Source: Rosellinia necatrix | Taxonomy: Eukaryota; Ascomycota; Sordariomycetes; Xylariales; Xylariaceae | Direction of reading: 5' to 3' | Assembly (NCBI GenBank): GCA_021209875.1 | Contig: JAGYVD010000003.1 | Span: 3,534,001-3,598,000, forward strand | DNA length: 64,000 bases | Part shown: positions 25,264 through 37,775 of the stretch, one piece after another | How positions within the stretch are numbered: position 1 is the stretch's first letter | Layout of the letters: each line of letters starts with the position of its first letter | Program-made: the position numbers and the translations under genes | Notes under the pieces: generated by a model | Databases searched by the model: none | What the model saw: the letters and a program-made list of their open reading frames with translations, nothing else | What the model was told of the DNA's origin: nothing

Positions 25264-26548
25264 ATGGCACACGACTTTCCCCCCTTAAAGAATGACTTGG
25301 TCCTAAGGACGGCCTGGGGTGCGTCGCCCGAGTAATTTGAGTGGCCCAACCAAGCCGTCGCTGAGTGTGACCGCAGGTCAAAATGTAGAACGAGCCCCAG
25401 TCTGGATCATGAGACAAGGTACAAACCTCGTTGCGAGATCGCCAATTGAGCCCCGTCATCTCCCTATACCCATCCAGCTAACCACGCCATAGCCGGGCGA
25501 TATCTACCTGAGTACCACGAAGCCAAGGGACAGCGCGACTTCTTCGAATGCTGTCGCGACCCCGAGGTCGCCTCGACCCTTACCCTACAGCCTATCGAGC
25601 GCTTCGCTGGCCTGCTCGATGCCTCCATCATCTTTTCCGACATCCTCGTCGTTCCGCAAGCCATGGGAATGGTCGTCGAAATGGTCGACAAAAAGGGCCC
25701 GCACTTCCCCAACCCTCTCAAGTCCCCCGATGACGGCCAGTACTCCAAGATCATGAGCAAGGACGTCGACGTCGCCGCCGAGCTCGATTACGTATACAGA
25801 GCTATAACTCTCACAAGGAAGAAGCTGGACGGTCGTGTGCCACTAATTGGGTTCTGCGGAGCGCCGTGGACCCTGTTCTGCTACATGGTAGAGGGTGGGG
25901 GTACGAAACTGTTCATCGAAAGCAAAAAATGGATATACAAGCATCAGGATGAGACACGCCACATGCTACAAAAGATATCCGAAATTTGTGTCGAGTACTT
26001 AGCATTACAGGTTCAAGCTGGAGCTCAGGTATGGGTGATTGGAGGGAATACAATGTGCGACCTAAACTAACGCGAGATATCAGATGGTCCAAGTCTTCGA
26101 CTCGTGGGCAGGGGAGCTATCGCCCTCGACTTTCAAGAAGTTCAGCGAGCCCTACCTCGCCTATATAGCTCAGAGTCTGCCAAGCAAGCTAAAGGAAATG
26201 GGCTTGGATGTTGTTCCTATGATCGTGTTCCCTAAAGGGGCAAACCAGTCACTCGACTCGGTTTGTAATTTGGGGTATAATGTGGTAGGGCTGGACTGGC
26301 TTGTGGATCCAGCTGACGCTGTAAAAATCCGGGGGGACCGCAAAGTTGTATTTCAAGGCAATGCAGACCCTGGTGTCCTATATGGCTCGAAGGATTCCAT
26401 ATCGGAAACTGTAAAACAAATGGTCGAGGGTTTCGGAGGGGGCAAAGGGGGCTGGATTGCCAATCTTGGTCACGGCATCACCCCGTTCGTGAAGCCTGAC
26501 GATCTAAAGTTTTATCTACAGGAGATACAACGCCTGACCAGCAAATAG
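25264..26548 (+). CDS. HEM12: Uroporphyrinogen decarboxylase (EC 4.1.1.37)
   Basis: Cytosolic fifth step of heme synthesis: it decarboxylates the four acetate side chains of uroporphyrinogen III to give coproporphyrinogen III. Four exons: 25264-25318, 25377-25418, 25493-26028 and 26084-26548. The phases join exactly to a 365-residue protein, the usual family length. The family signature [20 protein letters not shown] lies at residues 25-44; it is split by introns 1-2 and carries the substrate-binding arginines (about R31 and R35). The active-site Asp is about residue 82, in [15 protein letters not shown]. The second family signature, [13 protein letters not shown], and the C-terminal GNADPGVL and NLGHGITP motifs are all present. 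The start ATG is the first in frame and follows CACC. The gene is convergent with the acetyltransferase, 145 bases away. It looks intact. Confidence 0.95.
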
Positions 26549-26693
26549 GACCAAGGGTAGCCTTTCTAGAGAAATGTTCGGCTCTTGTGCGTTTTGTTGA
26601 TGAAAAAGCTCTGGGCCAAGTTTAGACGATTCCTGTACTGCAGTCACTAACCATCGCCGCTCTCTTAAGGAAGATAATTAAATTCAGGTTAAC

Positions 26694-27969
26694 TCACCAG
26701 GAGGTTCGCCACTTCACCTTGCCATTCAGGCTTCTGCACACACCTTGGCTCCGAGCATTGTCTGAGGCCACATCGGCCCAGCCATAGCCATCGTCATCGC
26801 CATAATCCTTGAGATAATCCCTTAAAACCCGAACAGCAACCGCTTTCGCGATACCCCTGCCTCGGTACGGCTCCTCACAGTGTAAGCTACTTAGGGAGGA
26901 ATCTGGCCCTGGTCGACGATCAACATGAGGCCACCCGCCAGATAAAGCAGAAATGAACCGCGCCGCCAAGCAGGAGCAACTCACCAAGGAAGGCCCACGC
27001 AACCAGCGTCCCATCGTCCAGGTACAACGCCATGCTAGGGAGAAGTCTCATCGTATGTCTTGCATGCAATCAGCCACTCGCCAGCCCGGGCGGTATTCTT
27101 CTCACCTCCCGATAAGCTGGGCCGAGAAAGGAAAGGAGGGGAAAGGGGGAGGGGGGGCCGGGGGGGGGGGCGTACTCCCTGCGAGGGACGTTCGTCGACG
27201 CGATGGCGAACGGGATGTCCTCGGGCCGGACGGCATCCCAGACCCAGCGCCTCCCATCGCCCGGGCCGTCGGGCAGTTCGATGTCGGGCAGCTCGCTGGG
27301 CTTGAAGAACCACTTGTCGTACACCCGCGTCGAGTCGAAGGCCATACCGGCGGCCGCAAGGCGCTCGCGCAGGACCTCGTGCATGCTCCCGACGAGGACG
27401 GCGGCCGGGGACCCGCGCGCGGACCCCGCGGCGAAGTATAGGTCTTGCTCGTGTTTGACTCGGCGGAGAAGGCCGGCAGCGGCGGCAATTTCCTCCTCTT
27501 GCCGTTCCCGCTCCCGCTCGCAATCCCTATCGTTGACCCGTTCGCCCTCTCCCCCTTTCTCTTCCGCCTTCCCGCCCACCAAGCGTTGTTCCATCGACGA
27601 ATAAATCCAGAGCTCCGTCTCCGGAGCGCGCGAGAGATCTAGATAGGCGGCCGCAAATGGGATCCTTTCTCTCAAGGTATGACCAGTAACAGCAGCAGCG
27701 AGATGATCTTCGATGGCGGCCGTAGAAGACCATAGAATCTTGGTATTTTCTGTAATGCCACCTGGGAACCCGGTGAACCGCAGCCTTCGTATTAGGGGAA
27801 GTGAGTGCAGGGGGTGGGACTTCGTCAGGAGTTTGACAAGCGCCTCCGGTGGCGTGGTGTAGACAGTTACCTCACGGTTCATGATCGCTTCGTTTCTTTT
27901 AGACGGAGTTACTTGCTTATAGTAAGAGGTCTGTCCTTCCTCTCGCGCCCAGGATAATTCCTCCAGCAT
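26694..27969 (-). CDS. GNAT (FR47-like) N-acetyltransferase
   Basis: Three exons on the minus strand: 27969 (or 27882) to 27176, 27058-26985 and 26908-26694. Phases match at both junctions, giving 360 aa from the first ATG, or 331 aa from the ATG at 27882 (MNREVTVYTTPPEALV), which looks more like the family start. The N-terminal half is an atypical partner domain. The C-terminal half is the GNAT core: MRLLPSMALYLDDGTLVAWA, then SSLHCEEPYRGRGIAKAVA, whose RGRGIA is the acetyl-CoA pyrophosphate-binding loop (motif A), then NARSQGVCRSLNGKVKW. It resembles the FR47/glycine N-acyltransferase-like fungal group; the substrate is unknown. The middle contains a Glu/Arg-rich insertion (ERERERQEEE). Intron 1 includes a G/C run that lets the upstream frame read on for 36 codons past the donor. 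Confidence 0.85.
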
Positions 27970-28802
27970 GCTATACTGCCAACACTGTAGGCAAGAGCAT
28001 TAATCAGCCCCCCAGGCCACCCAGGGGTTTAATACAATGCCTTGGTGTCGTATCACCTAGTACATTAGTTTATAAGTAGAGCTCAACGGTTAAGTTTGCT
28101 AAGTTCTGTGCACCAGTATGGAAACTCGCAACGTAACGAATGGTTCAAGATTAGGGGGATATTAAGTGTTGAAGATCCTTACGAACGCAAATTCCAGTAA
28201 AAAGCCTACGGCACACCATTATCTACAATCTACCCAAGTATGTGTGTGTTTTGTTGCGCGCCGGTGAATGAGTCACAAGGTCTCGCCGGCCCCGGAAGTT
28301 CGCATATGTTATGGGGAGGAATATGATCAGCATCGGAGGTCCAGGTGGTGTCATGGGCATCGCTGGGTATAGCGTATTAACGCCTATGTCCCCTTCTCCC
28401 ATGGGTACCTAATTGTAGTATACATACACGGCGGTGATGCCTGGTCGTAAGATGTGGCACGATCTAAACGTTTCTCTCTCTAACTCCTTTCTTTTTCTGT
28501 TCCTTGCCTCGCACCAGGAGGAAATAGACCATAAAACCACATTGTTTTACAGCCAAGTCGTTGTAAGGACAGTGTGCCAAGTCTACGATACGCGCACCCG
28601 ATTCGCTCTCCATTGGACAGGATAATTAGCCTGCCGAGAGGTGTGCAAAAGCAAGCCAGCTATCCACCTACGCGCAGGTTCACTATCACTATTCTCTTCA
28701 CGACATCTGTCTTCCGCTCATATCGGCCCTTGGTCGGAGATAACATAACGAGCTGCGGCCTTTCGCACCTGCAGATGGGACATCGGCATTCATCATCGAC
28801 CC
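27970..28802. other. Intergenic region, no supported gene
   Basis: Promoter region of the acetyltransferase, and 3' region of the GRGGxGN gene at its far end. I see no conserved frame, RNA gene or clear repeat. Confidence 0.5.
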
Positions 28803-29368
28803 CTATGTCAGCTTGAAGAAATCCTTGGCTTTGGCGGCGAGGCCGCTGCCCGTCCGGCCTGGCTGAGATTTCTTGTTGATGTCGGAAGCGGGAGCGTCGT
28901 TCGCAATGGCAGTCTCGTCTGATGCATTGGATTTGGGCACAGCCGATTTGGGCTCGGGCGATTTGGGCTCGGGCGATTTGGGCTCGGGCGATTTGGGTTT
29001 GGAAATGTTCGCGGCACCGCCCCGACCGACGTGGGTTGCGCCTGTACTAGGTCGTCGCTCGATGCTGCAATGGGGGACAGGTTAGCCATCTGCTGCATTA
29101 TAGTAATCCCTCCCAATCCATTCCATGCCTGTTCTACCACTATGCTAGAATCCGCCAGTGCTGGTACTTACGGGCCAACGTCCTGCCTCGCGCGCGTCTC
29201 GGCCGGATCTTGATTTCGGGCCATGTTACCTGAACCGCCACGGCCGGTGGTTATGACCGATGTCTTGAGTGTAGGCGTCTCAAGGTCTGTGGGCTCGAGG
29301 CGGGGCGATTTGGCCGAGTCGGCAATGTTGCCGGCGCCGCCGCGACCGGTGGACGTCATGCCAGACAT
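28803..29368 (-). CDS. DUF3602 / Par32-like GRGGxGN protein
   Basis: Two exons, 29368-29172 and 29064-28803, joined by an intron with donor GTAAGT and acceptor TTGCAG, give 152 residues. Three copies of the family motif are present: TGRGGAGNI (residues 7-15), TGRGGSGNM (about 41-49) and VGRGGAAN (about 77-84). They are linked by Pro/Ser/Lys-rich disordered sequence. After the third copy comes a tandem KSPEP repeat (three units). The protein ends KAKDFFKL. In yeast, the relative Par32 is a phosphoprotein of the TORC1/ammonium-transport pathway; whether this holds here is inference. The gene is intact. Confidence 0.85.
28946..28999 (-). repeat. Tandem 15-bp repeat coding for Lys-Ser-Pro-Glu-Pro
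   Basis: Four near-identical copies of GGCGATTTGGGCTC(G) read, on the minus strand, as repeated KSPEP units inside the GRGGxGN protein. Copy-number changes would keep the frame. Confidence 0.85.
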
Positions 29369-31612
29369 TTTGCAGAGCGGTAGCGGTATCCAAGGAGCTG
29401 TCTAGGAGGCAGTGACACACTTGTCGAGAAATATGTCGTGTGTGGCTCGGCCTCTCGCAGTGGCGCCGACGATCCGATTTCTGTAGGTTGATCGGATGTT
29501 GCGGTGACAGGCCAGAATGCGGAGGAGCGGTGTGGGTAAGTAGTCGTCGATGTTGTTGCCTTAAGGAAGTATCTATCTGAAGAGCTCGCCCTGTCCTAAC
29601 CCGCAATTAAGGTTCACCAAAATCCCATTCAACCCAAGAAGGGGAGAAGAGGCAAGAGGGCGGCAGGTCACTGGGGATGGGGACGGGCGGACAACCAACT
29701 CTATATGGAAGGAAGGGGAAGCGACGGCAAGGGAATAGAAGGAACAAACTATACTTTTACCTACTCGAAGCAGGTGCCTAACTTGCAACAAGGGACAGAG
29801 CAAAGCATGTACTTCCCTCTGGCAAGCGTTTGATGACTAGTACCTTTAGTAGGTAGTACTAGGTAGGTAGGCACAAGCATCCCTTAGTCTCAGTACATAC
29901 TTAAGTACCTAGTCTAACCTTGTTTCCAGATCCTGTCTTATAAACTAAACAGTCTTGTGATCAACCTCCCGTTGGCTAAGTTAAGGAGACAGTATTTGCC
30001 CGAATCATACTTACAACGCTAGGAGGTTGTTCTCCCATGGCCATGTTCACAAGGGCGGGGAGGAGGGGTCAATTATTACATCATTCATAACCCCCCCATG
30101 CGCCGCGTTATTCTGCTGTTATTAGACCACCTTTTAATTGACTTCATATGCATCTAAGTAGGTTTAGAGGTTCAGCAGCATTATGGCGACCCCATAGAAT
30201 TATTATGATACGTTGGACTTTAGCTAACTAGATGCTTTATTTCTTCTTAAGCTGTAGGCACAACAATTATAACAACCTGATTTAAACAAATAACTAATTT
30301 GAAGTTGATTATTAAAATAATAATCACTAACCTAACAACCCTACCATGGAGATAACCTAAGATGGGAGCTGCTGGAAAATAAACCTATGCATAGATAAGT
30401 GGGGACATCTCACTCGCCCTTTAGCATCCCATTCAGGCAAGGTCAAATAACCCCTCCACGCCCCGCTTGCCGCCGATCTGTCAATCCTGAGCCGTCAATA
30501 CAGCCTGCGCGAACAATAATATAAGGTTACACACTTGCTCACCTACCTAACCTAGGTAGTTGTTTCACGTACATAGCCATTCGATGAACTCCTCCCCCCC
30601 TTGTTCCATCACCGGCATCCGGTTTCATTAACATCAATCACATCAGACTGCCCTTCCTTATTTCTGTACAGTACCGGACCTCACATCCTAGGCACTCCGA
30701 TGCTAGTGATGACCTTATACTGGCCAACTATTATATTCGGCGGACCTATTATATGACATAGCCATAGAGCTTCCGAGCAAGGCTGCCAATGGTGACATAG
30801 ACCCCAGCTAGCCTCACTTATTCTAGCTGTGTTTTCTGTTGTCTTACCTCGGTATTTCGGCGGGTGCATGCAAGTACCTACCTAGACATCCACCGTTATC
30901 TTATACTCACACATGAACCGTGTGCAGATGTTGCTATACGCCAAAACTGGGGTCAAATTACACTGAGGCATGGTGTGGATTCATACACAAATGCATAAAT
31001 AGAGCTTCTATCAACCCTCGCTGTTTTTGTTTTTGTTTGCCCAATATCAGATTAGCCCTTGCGCATAAAGCGCACATCAAACGTAAGCGAACTACAGCTT
31101 CTGCCCCACTTTCCCGGGAATGTTGCCGCTACTTCTGGTACTGCTACGTACCAAGGTAAGTTTGGACGATGTCGGTGCGGTTCCGGCCCTCCGGGTATCC
31201 CGCGTCAATGGGTCTCATGCGAGGAGAACTGTCACGCTATGCACGAGCTTAGCTCAGGCGGCCGAGGGGCTCCACAGCCTTGGGAGCTTTAAAGGTCGGA
31301 TACCGATAGGATAGGCCCAAGAGCAAAGCCGAACTGTACACGTTTAATCGCGTTATATACCTAATGTAACCTAACGGGGAGCTGCTCTTATCAATAGCTA
31401 CTCATAGATGCGCGCCAATGATGTGATTGGTTTCGCAACACCTTGTGGTCTACTCTAATACCGACCGCGGTTTCATCCACCAGGCCAGCATGATACCATC
31501 GCCGAGGTTCAGACCAGTTATGACCCTGCCTCGTGCGACGTACATAGGTCGCTCGGTTTCGTCTTCGCCAGAGTTCCTCTCCGCATCTCACTCCTCTTGT
31601 ATGCACGATCCG
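29369..31612. other. Intergenic region with repeats, no supported gene
   Basis: The first part is the promoter of the GRGGxGN gene. ACCT/AGGT islands occur at 29840-29875 and 30541-30565. An AT-rich stretch lies at about 30100-30340. Open frames are short and without recognisable domains. Confidence 0.5.
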
Positions 31613-33293
31613 TTATTCCTCCTCATCATCAGAGCCGCGGCCACCTTTTCCTGTTTTGCCCTCTTGATCCTTCCTTATAGGGATTTTGACCCCCTGGAGA
31701 GCGAAGGTCTTGCTGAGTTGAGTGCTTTCACAAACGCCAGGGAATTTCTTCGCGGAGTACACTTGAAACTTTTCGCTAAAGGCATAAGCGAGAACTGGTG
31801 CTCTACCCCTGTTTAAAAGTTCGGCATCACTGCCTCCATTTGATGCCGCTCCAAGACGTCGGAGGTTAATAAAAGAAAATCGTAATCTGTTCATATTGTG
31901 AGCCTGAACCGCGAAGATATTATCCGGGTATAGGATAGCTTACCTAAACCAGCCCTCTGTTCGTACACTAAGATCCTGCAGAATAAACCAGATACCGATT
32001 TTGTCAGATGGGTCTTGTAGACGAGAGGCACTGGCAGCAAGGCTACCGATTAGATTTCGCGTGTACATCCCGGTGTTTGCTTGTTGCTGTCCTATTAGAC
32101 GGCTCTGTGCCATAGACCCAGCAGACATATCGTGAGAATAACGAGGGCCATACATGGCTTGTGACGGCAAAGGAGCCACACCTGCCATGTCTCTAAAGCT
32201 CCCCTGTGGATAGCCGTATGACTGCACCTGTTGTGGATACGAGTATTGTCCTGGGAAGGTATTAAAAAAAAAATCGCTCTAGTAGGGAAGTCGAAGCATA
32301 AAAATACCTTGAGAATATGGGTCCGAATAGGGGGCCATTTGATGAGGATAGGGTGCGTTGGGTTGCGTAAAGTCGCGACTGGATGGCACGATGGCCTGGA
32401 ATCCGTATACGCCTTGCCCCCCCCCCCCCCTCGACAACCTCCCGAAACGAGGAAGGATGGGTTGAAGAAATGGATGGTGACTGTTGCGAGTGTTTCACGA
32501 GATTCACCTCCTTCGCGCCGTCCTCAGACCACAAGTCCACGTGAAGAACATAATGCTGATGCTCGACCTCGCTGGCCAGAAATTAGACACCTGTTTCGGG
32601 ACGCTAGGAGGACGCCAGTGGCCCCTCGACTTACTTGCAATCTACCTCCTTTCCACTCATTTTGTCCATGACTACGAGTCTAATGCACGGCGGCGGGGTT
32701 ATTGGCCGTCGATCCTAAGCACAATTAGACCCTGCATGGCTTCGATGCGTTGTTGTTGAGTATTTACCTTGTCCCCGAAACCACACATGCGCGCTCTTAG
32801 CGGTTGCTGAACCACTTCCAATCTATGATAGATTTGTGGTCAACAGCGTTCTTGCGCTTGCACTTAACTTAGAGTCGCCTTGACAAAGGGTCAACGCAAT
32901 CCAATCGGTAACTCACCTATATTTTCTCGACCCATCGCTGCCCTCGCGGGCTTCTAGATTGGCTGAAGTTGACTCCTCCGCCTCTGGTTGTGCTGCGGCT
33001 TGAGTTGAGGGTTGGGCTCCCATGCCGTTCTCGGACGTACCTAACTCGGCAACTCGGTCTCTGGGGCCTGGGCCTGGGCCGGAACCGGACCCGGGACCCG
33101 GTATAGAGGGAGGCATCATACTGGTACGGGGAGGAGGCATGTTCGGGCGGTGGGGGTTTGCCATGGAATCTTGATAATAGTTATTTGTGGGCATCGGAGG
33201 GGGCAGTGGAGCGTAGCCGGAATGTTGAGGTGGCGGCCCAGTCATGTCAGGCTGGTGGTGATAAACCGGCGGAGCTGGGTATCCTGAAGCCAT
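31613..33293 (-). CDS. velB: Velvet-domain developmental regulator VelB
   Basis: Nuclear/cytoplasmic velvet factor. Members of the family pair with VeA (and LaeA) or VosA to couple sexual development, conidiation and secondary metabolism. Seven-exon model: 33293-32917, 32822-32768, 32714-32635, 32571-32439, 32395-32308, 32250-31944 and 31886-31613, giving 437 residues in consistent phase. The N-terminus is Pro-rich. The velvet domain begins [20 protein letters not shown] and continues [13 protein letters not shown] and [13 protein letters not shown] Gln/Pro/Tyr-rich insertion ([20 protein letters not shown]) splits it. It ends with [16 protein letters not shown], then [27 protein letters not shown] and a KIPIRKD tail. 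The split domain and the tail identify VelB rather than VeA or VosA. Exon 4's end is uncertain: a 14-C run (32417-32430) with a weak GTTGTC donor leaves two possible readings. Confidence 0.93.
32417..32430 (+). repeat. 14-nt poly-C run inside velB
   Basis: A homopolymer of 14 C on the plus strand lies between two velB coding segments. With 14 bases the downstream segment is out of frame; with 13 (or 16) the reading would continue without any intron. Confidence 0.95.
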
Positions 33294-36200
33294 GATTCCT
33301 GTGTCCAGCCCTCCGCACACCACTTCTCGAGATGATCCAAAACCCAGAAGTTAACGCCCGCCCAAGCCTGGGGTTGATCAATACACAGCGCGGGGCTTCG
33401 CTATCTCACGTGTGCCTCCCTCACTTGTGTGTTCAAACAACGCGAGCGCCAACGGGCCAGACCAAAGGTTGAGTGTGACAGCTGTGTCGATATGGATGAG
33501 TCCCAGTTGTCGCGGAGAGAGCCGCGGCGAAGATAAAATTTTCTGTTTTCCGAGATAATGATGCGCGATGTAACTGCGTACCACGGCGGTATGGGAGACT
33601 GGGTATCTTGGCAGGGCTAACAATGACCCGGGGACTCGCTAGGGAACTCTCGTGTTGGGATAGGGCTCGTGCCAGTAGGTGCTAAGATGTGCCACAGGGA
33701 ACGAGAGCAGAATTGGGCGAGAAAACCGGTGGATTTTTCTCGGCTGTTTGGTTGCAGGTCAAGGAGGAAAAAAGGATGGACGTCAGTTACAATATATTTC
33801 CAGAGGGGCGGGTGGCATCTGTGTGTGGTAGGCGCAGAGGAGAGTTCTGCAGGTGACAGAATGCCAGAACGACAGGGGCGTGGACGTGTGGTGTTAGTGG
33901 CATTGTAGCTCCGTCTGCTCTGGACCGGGGGGAGGGGCTCTACTAGGGCTATTGGAGGGGATTGCAGGGGTACCCCTCAGAACATGAGGAGAGGGCAGAC
34001 GGGGAGATACACTGTATCTTGGAAGCTTGTATCCAACAACAGGGAAAGCATCCTCCACAGCCGATTGGAGCTCACGCGGGCTAGGAGCAACCTAAAAGTT
34101 CCAAGCTTGGGGCCCACCTGCACCCTTGCAACCTACGTGCCCGCTACCTCTCTCGCTACCTAACCCGATACATCAATTACGGCAGAAGAAAGGCATGTCG
34201 AAGCCAGTGGCTGCCCTGCCCATCTCAGCACCCAACCCTGGCTCCTGATGATAATAGGGGCATCTTTGGCACATATGCACATTACATAGGTACTGTAACT
34301 AATACCAAGCACCTGACCTAACCTAATTAGTAGTTAATCTTCTGTGCCTACGGCAGGCTGGTGGTTCAGTGTGCTCACTACAGGCCTAGTACCTTCCAAT
34401 CTAAGTACCTACCTAACCGTGACCACATTGTGTAGTGTACTTGACATCATGGATACAAACAAAAACAAACAAGACTCCGACACAGAGTGTTTGGTACTAC
34501 AGAAAACAAAGGTACGAACAACTACCTACCTACCTGGTAGTTGTTTAGTGTCACAAATAGCCGAGGGTTAGGGGGGCTAGGACAAAACCATGCCAATCCA
34601 GAACAGTTTTGCATAACCAAACTGCACTAGCCTACACTACTACGTAGACAATTGTTCAGGTATTTCAGCCCCGTACGAAAGCATTGTTCGTGGAGTCGGC
34701 AGAGCACACACAATCAGACCAGGGTGGGTTGATGCACCACCACATCCATGATCCATCCAATGTGGGTTGATGAGTTACCGGTTTAGGTAGGCAAGGTAGT
34801 AATGAAGCAGTTGGTCGGTCAATAATGATAATACATAATAACGACCATAATACTAATTATTATAGCTGGCCATCCAGCTCTGCTACTGTCGCTTAGGGGT
34901 TTTGTTCTCTATCTACACTAGCATTTAGTACCTAATCTGCCAGTGCCTCTCACTGCCTTGTACTAATGGGTGGGTATGGTAACTTCCTAGGTACCTAGCG
35001 AAGTACACACCACCGATAAACCGTGGTAAGGCTACCTGTTACCTGTTACTTAGGTAAGTACCCAGATACATCTTGGCATGGTCCCAAGTATCTGTTAGGG
35101 TGATAAGTACCGGTGGCTCAAGCTGAACAGTTCAACACGATTCCAGGTCTCGTTATCTACAAATAGTACCTACCTAGGTACCTAGGGCAGATACCTGTTA
35201 TCTAGCTGCCTATATAGGTATCTACCAGCACGCCCTATGAGGTGCCAATCGATGCCTGGCGGCCGCCGCGGTACAATTCTATTGACAGTTGTTCTCCCTT
35301 GTTGGCGCGAGGTTGCATTGTGTCTCGTAGCAGGCATAATACCCTGGTCCTCGGCCAGGCTCCCACTTCTTAAAACATACTAGCCTGGCTGCTCCTCAGC
35401 CCGCAAAGGCCCGCAGGACCTCACGCAGGGCAAGTGGTGACGGAGAAGGGAGTCTTTACGCGCGCTTAATAGTTCACACATAACTACCAATTAGTTAGTT
35501 AGATAGTGTACTTATATGTATTCCATCGTAAAGGAACTCTCCCCTCAGACAGAGTATCCGTCTTCGGGCAATCTGTCCAAACGCCAAGGGGCTCGGAATA
35601 AATAACCATAAGGCATGTGGTAGGTCAATCGTTACGTTATCTGTCTAGGATCTGTCATACTGCCTACCGCTCTAATGCGCGGCCATCAGAGAGGAACTGG
35701 CATGGTATATAGAAACCTCCAAGAGCCTCATCAAATGTACCTACCGACACTGCGTGCTCAGGTGTCACATACCTAGGTAGGCAGTGTAGGGAGTCAATGT
35801 GGCTCCATGACCTTAAGCGGCAAACCGTCCGAGTATCTAGGTACCTTACATATGCCGTAACACCAGCGTGATGTTCCGCTGTTGAAATAATGCATCTGCT
35901 CAAGTTATGTCGGAGTTATGTCGCTATAGTGCCGCCTCCAAATGTTATACTACCAGCTTTGAGGAATTTCCCGAGTCCCTGGGCATGTTTCTGACGTGAT
36001 ACGGTAAGGCCGTTGGGGACCTGGGCTGGTAGTCTTTTCAGAATGTCGTACCGTTGCGCTCCCGCTCAATGATCTTCATCGAAAATCCTTTATAAATTCC
36101 TACTCTTCATCAACGAATTAAGGCTCGCCTGGTGCATCGGTGACCAATATATATGTACGGTCGTCCTGGCATTGGTTGCAGCTTGACTTCTCCCCCAGTG

Positions 36201-37087
36201 GCTTGGGCATGCCAACAGGGCGAGGACTGATAATGCAAGGTTTACAGGGGTATCAAAGACAGGCACCGTTGCATTATGTACAGTCGGGCACACCTTGGCC
36301 GATAACCGAGAGGAGTGCCCTCTGTCGGGATGTGTCCGCGCGCGAGATGCGTCTAATGTCGGCATTGACGTAAGTGTGCGGGCATGGTTGAAAATTGGTA
36401 ACCGATGCGATGCCCTACCTGGTCATCTCAAGATCAAAGGTAGCAGGACAAGAGCCAGAGTCGGCCAAGCCCCTTCTGTTTAGGCGCCAGTGCATTGCCT
36501 TCCAGCTCTCATTGTGGGAATGGTTCAAGCATGCATACAAGGATACATACCTGAGACCTATATGCCTACCTTAGGTAAGTAGGAGGCATGTCCCTAGGCA
36601 CCTCGCCCGCTGTTCGCTGTAGGTAGGTCATAGGTCAGGTAGGCACCAAGGCGCGTCGTCCATACATAACCTACCTGGGGCGATTCGCGGGCTCATGAAT
36701 TCAAGATGAATGGGGTTCCATCGCGGCCGGCAATCCTTGCTTTGCTGGGTTGGACCTCGAGGCAGAGTCTCGATCGAGGATTGATCCGTCGTCCCCCCTC
36801 TTGCCGTTGCCGCTAGCCAGCTATCCTCGTAACCTCACCGGATGAGGCAAGACGCATTGCAACACTGGATTCAATCACAGCTCCAGGTTCAGCTTTACAA
36901 CTGGTTGACAGGGCGATCCTCGATAACCCGCCTAGTCTTGGCCTTATTCGGAAATCCGGCGTGAGTCGAAATTCCTCAACAGACCGACATAGATCTGGGA
37001 TTGGTAGAAGACAAAGTTGTTGTCTGGGGCTACCTAATCACACCTACCCTTACCTACCCGATGCAGACTCCCCGGCACCTTGGGCAC

Positions 37088-37143
37088 TGCCTATCTACCT
37101 AGGTAGGTACATAGAGGTAGGTAGGTAGGTAGGTTGGTACCTA
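37088..37143. repeat. ACCT/AGGT tetranucleotide repeat island
   Basis: TACCTAGGTAGGTACATAGA followed by four direct AGGT units and TTGGTACCTAG. The CCTAGG core is palindromic. Representative of many such islands confined to intergenic DNA in this window. Confidence 0.85.
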
Positions 37144-37734
37144 GCTAAGGAAATAATGGTACCTAATGCACTTTGTCTCCGTTACTTTCAAGTACAGGTT
37201 TATGCTAGGTCCTAAATCAGGTACTATTACTGGGTACCTACTAGGTAGGTAGGTAATGTACGGATCTGTACGGGTCTGTACGGGTCTGTGCGGGGCTATG
37301 AAGAGCGCTGTAGTGTAGAGGCGGTAAAGCGGCAGAACCGCGTCTACAGTAGCCAAGCTAGATCTACTATGTAATGTAGCGCCAACGTCTTCTCAGGCCC
37401 ACGGCACCCATCTTTCCGCGTTAGTTCCCGTCCGTATAAAATCCCCGCTTTCGCAGATTTAAGAAGTACCGCAGTACCTTGCACACATCAATGGTGGCGG
37501 CGATCATATGGCAATGCTGGCTTGCACCTGGCCAACGTTTCTTCTCTACTTGACAACACCACTCCGGCAAATGGCATCTACAAGTATGGCGTATCATCCA
37601 GTGCTTCATTAAGCTGATAATGACAGCCACCGTTCTAGCTTGAACATCGGACGTCACTGTGCCTACCTAATCATTCCTTCCTTGTACTATCATTCCTTGT
37701 TGGTAGCGTCTGCGGCTGTACTACGGTATGTTAC

Positions 37735-37775
37735 CGCTTTGGGTAGGTACCTAGGTAGGTACCTAGGTAGGTATC
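37735..37775. repeat. ACCT/AGGT tetranucleotide repeat island
   Basis: Two and a half copies of a 16-bp unit built from GGTAGGTACCTA, strongly palindromic. Confidence 0.85.

Noticed and set aside
26953..27604. Plus-strand frames across the acetyltransferase
   Set aside because: GC-rich shadows of the minus-strand gene, whose GNAT motifs and splice phases are clear.
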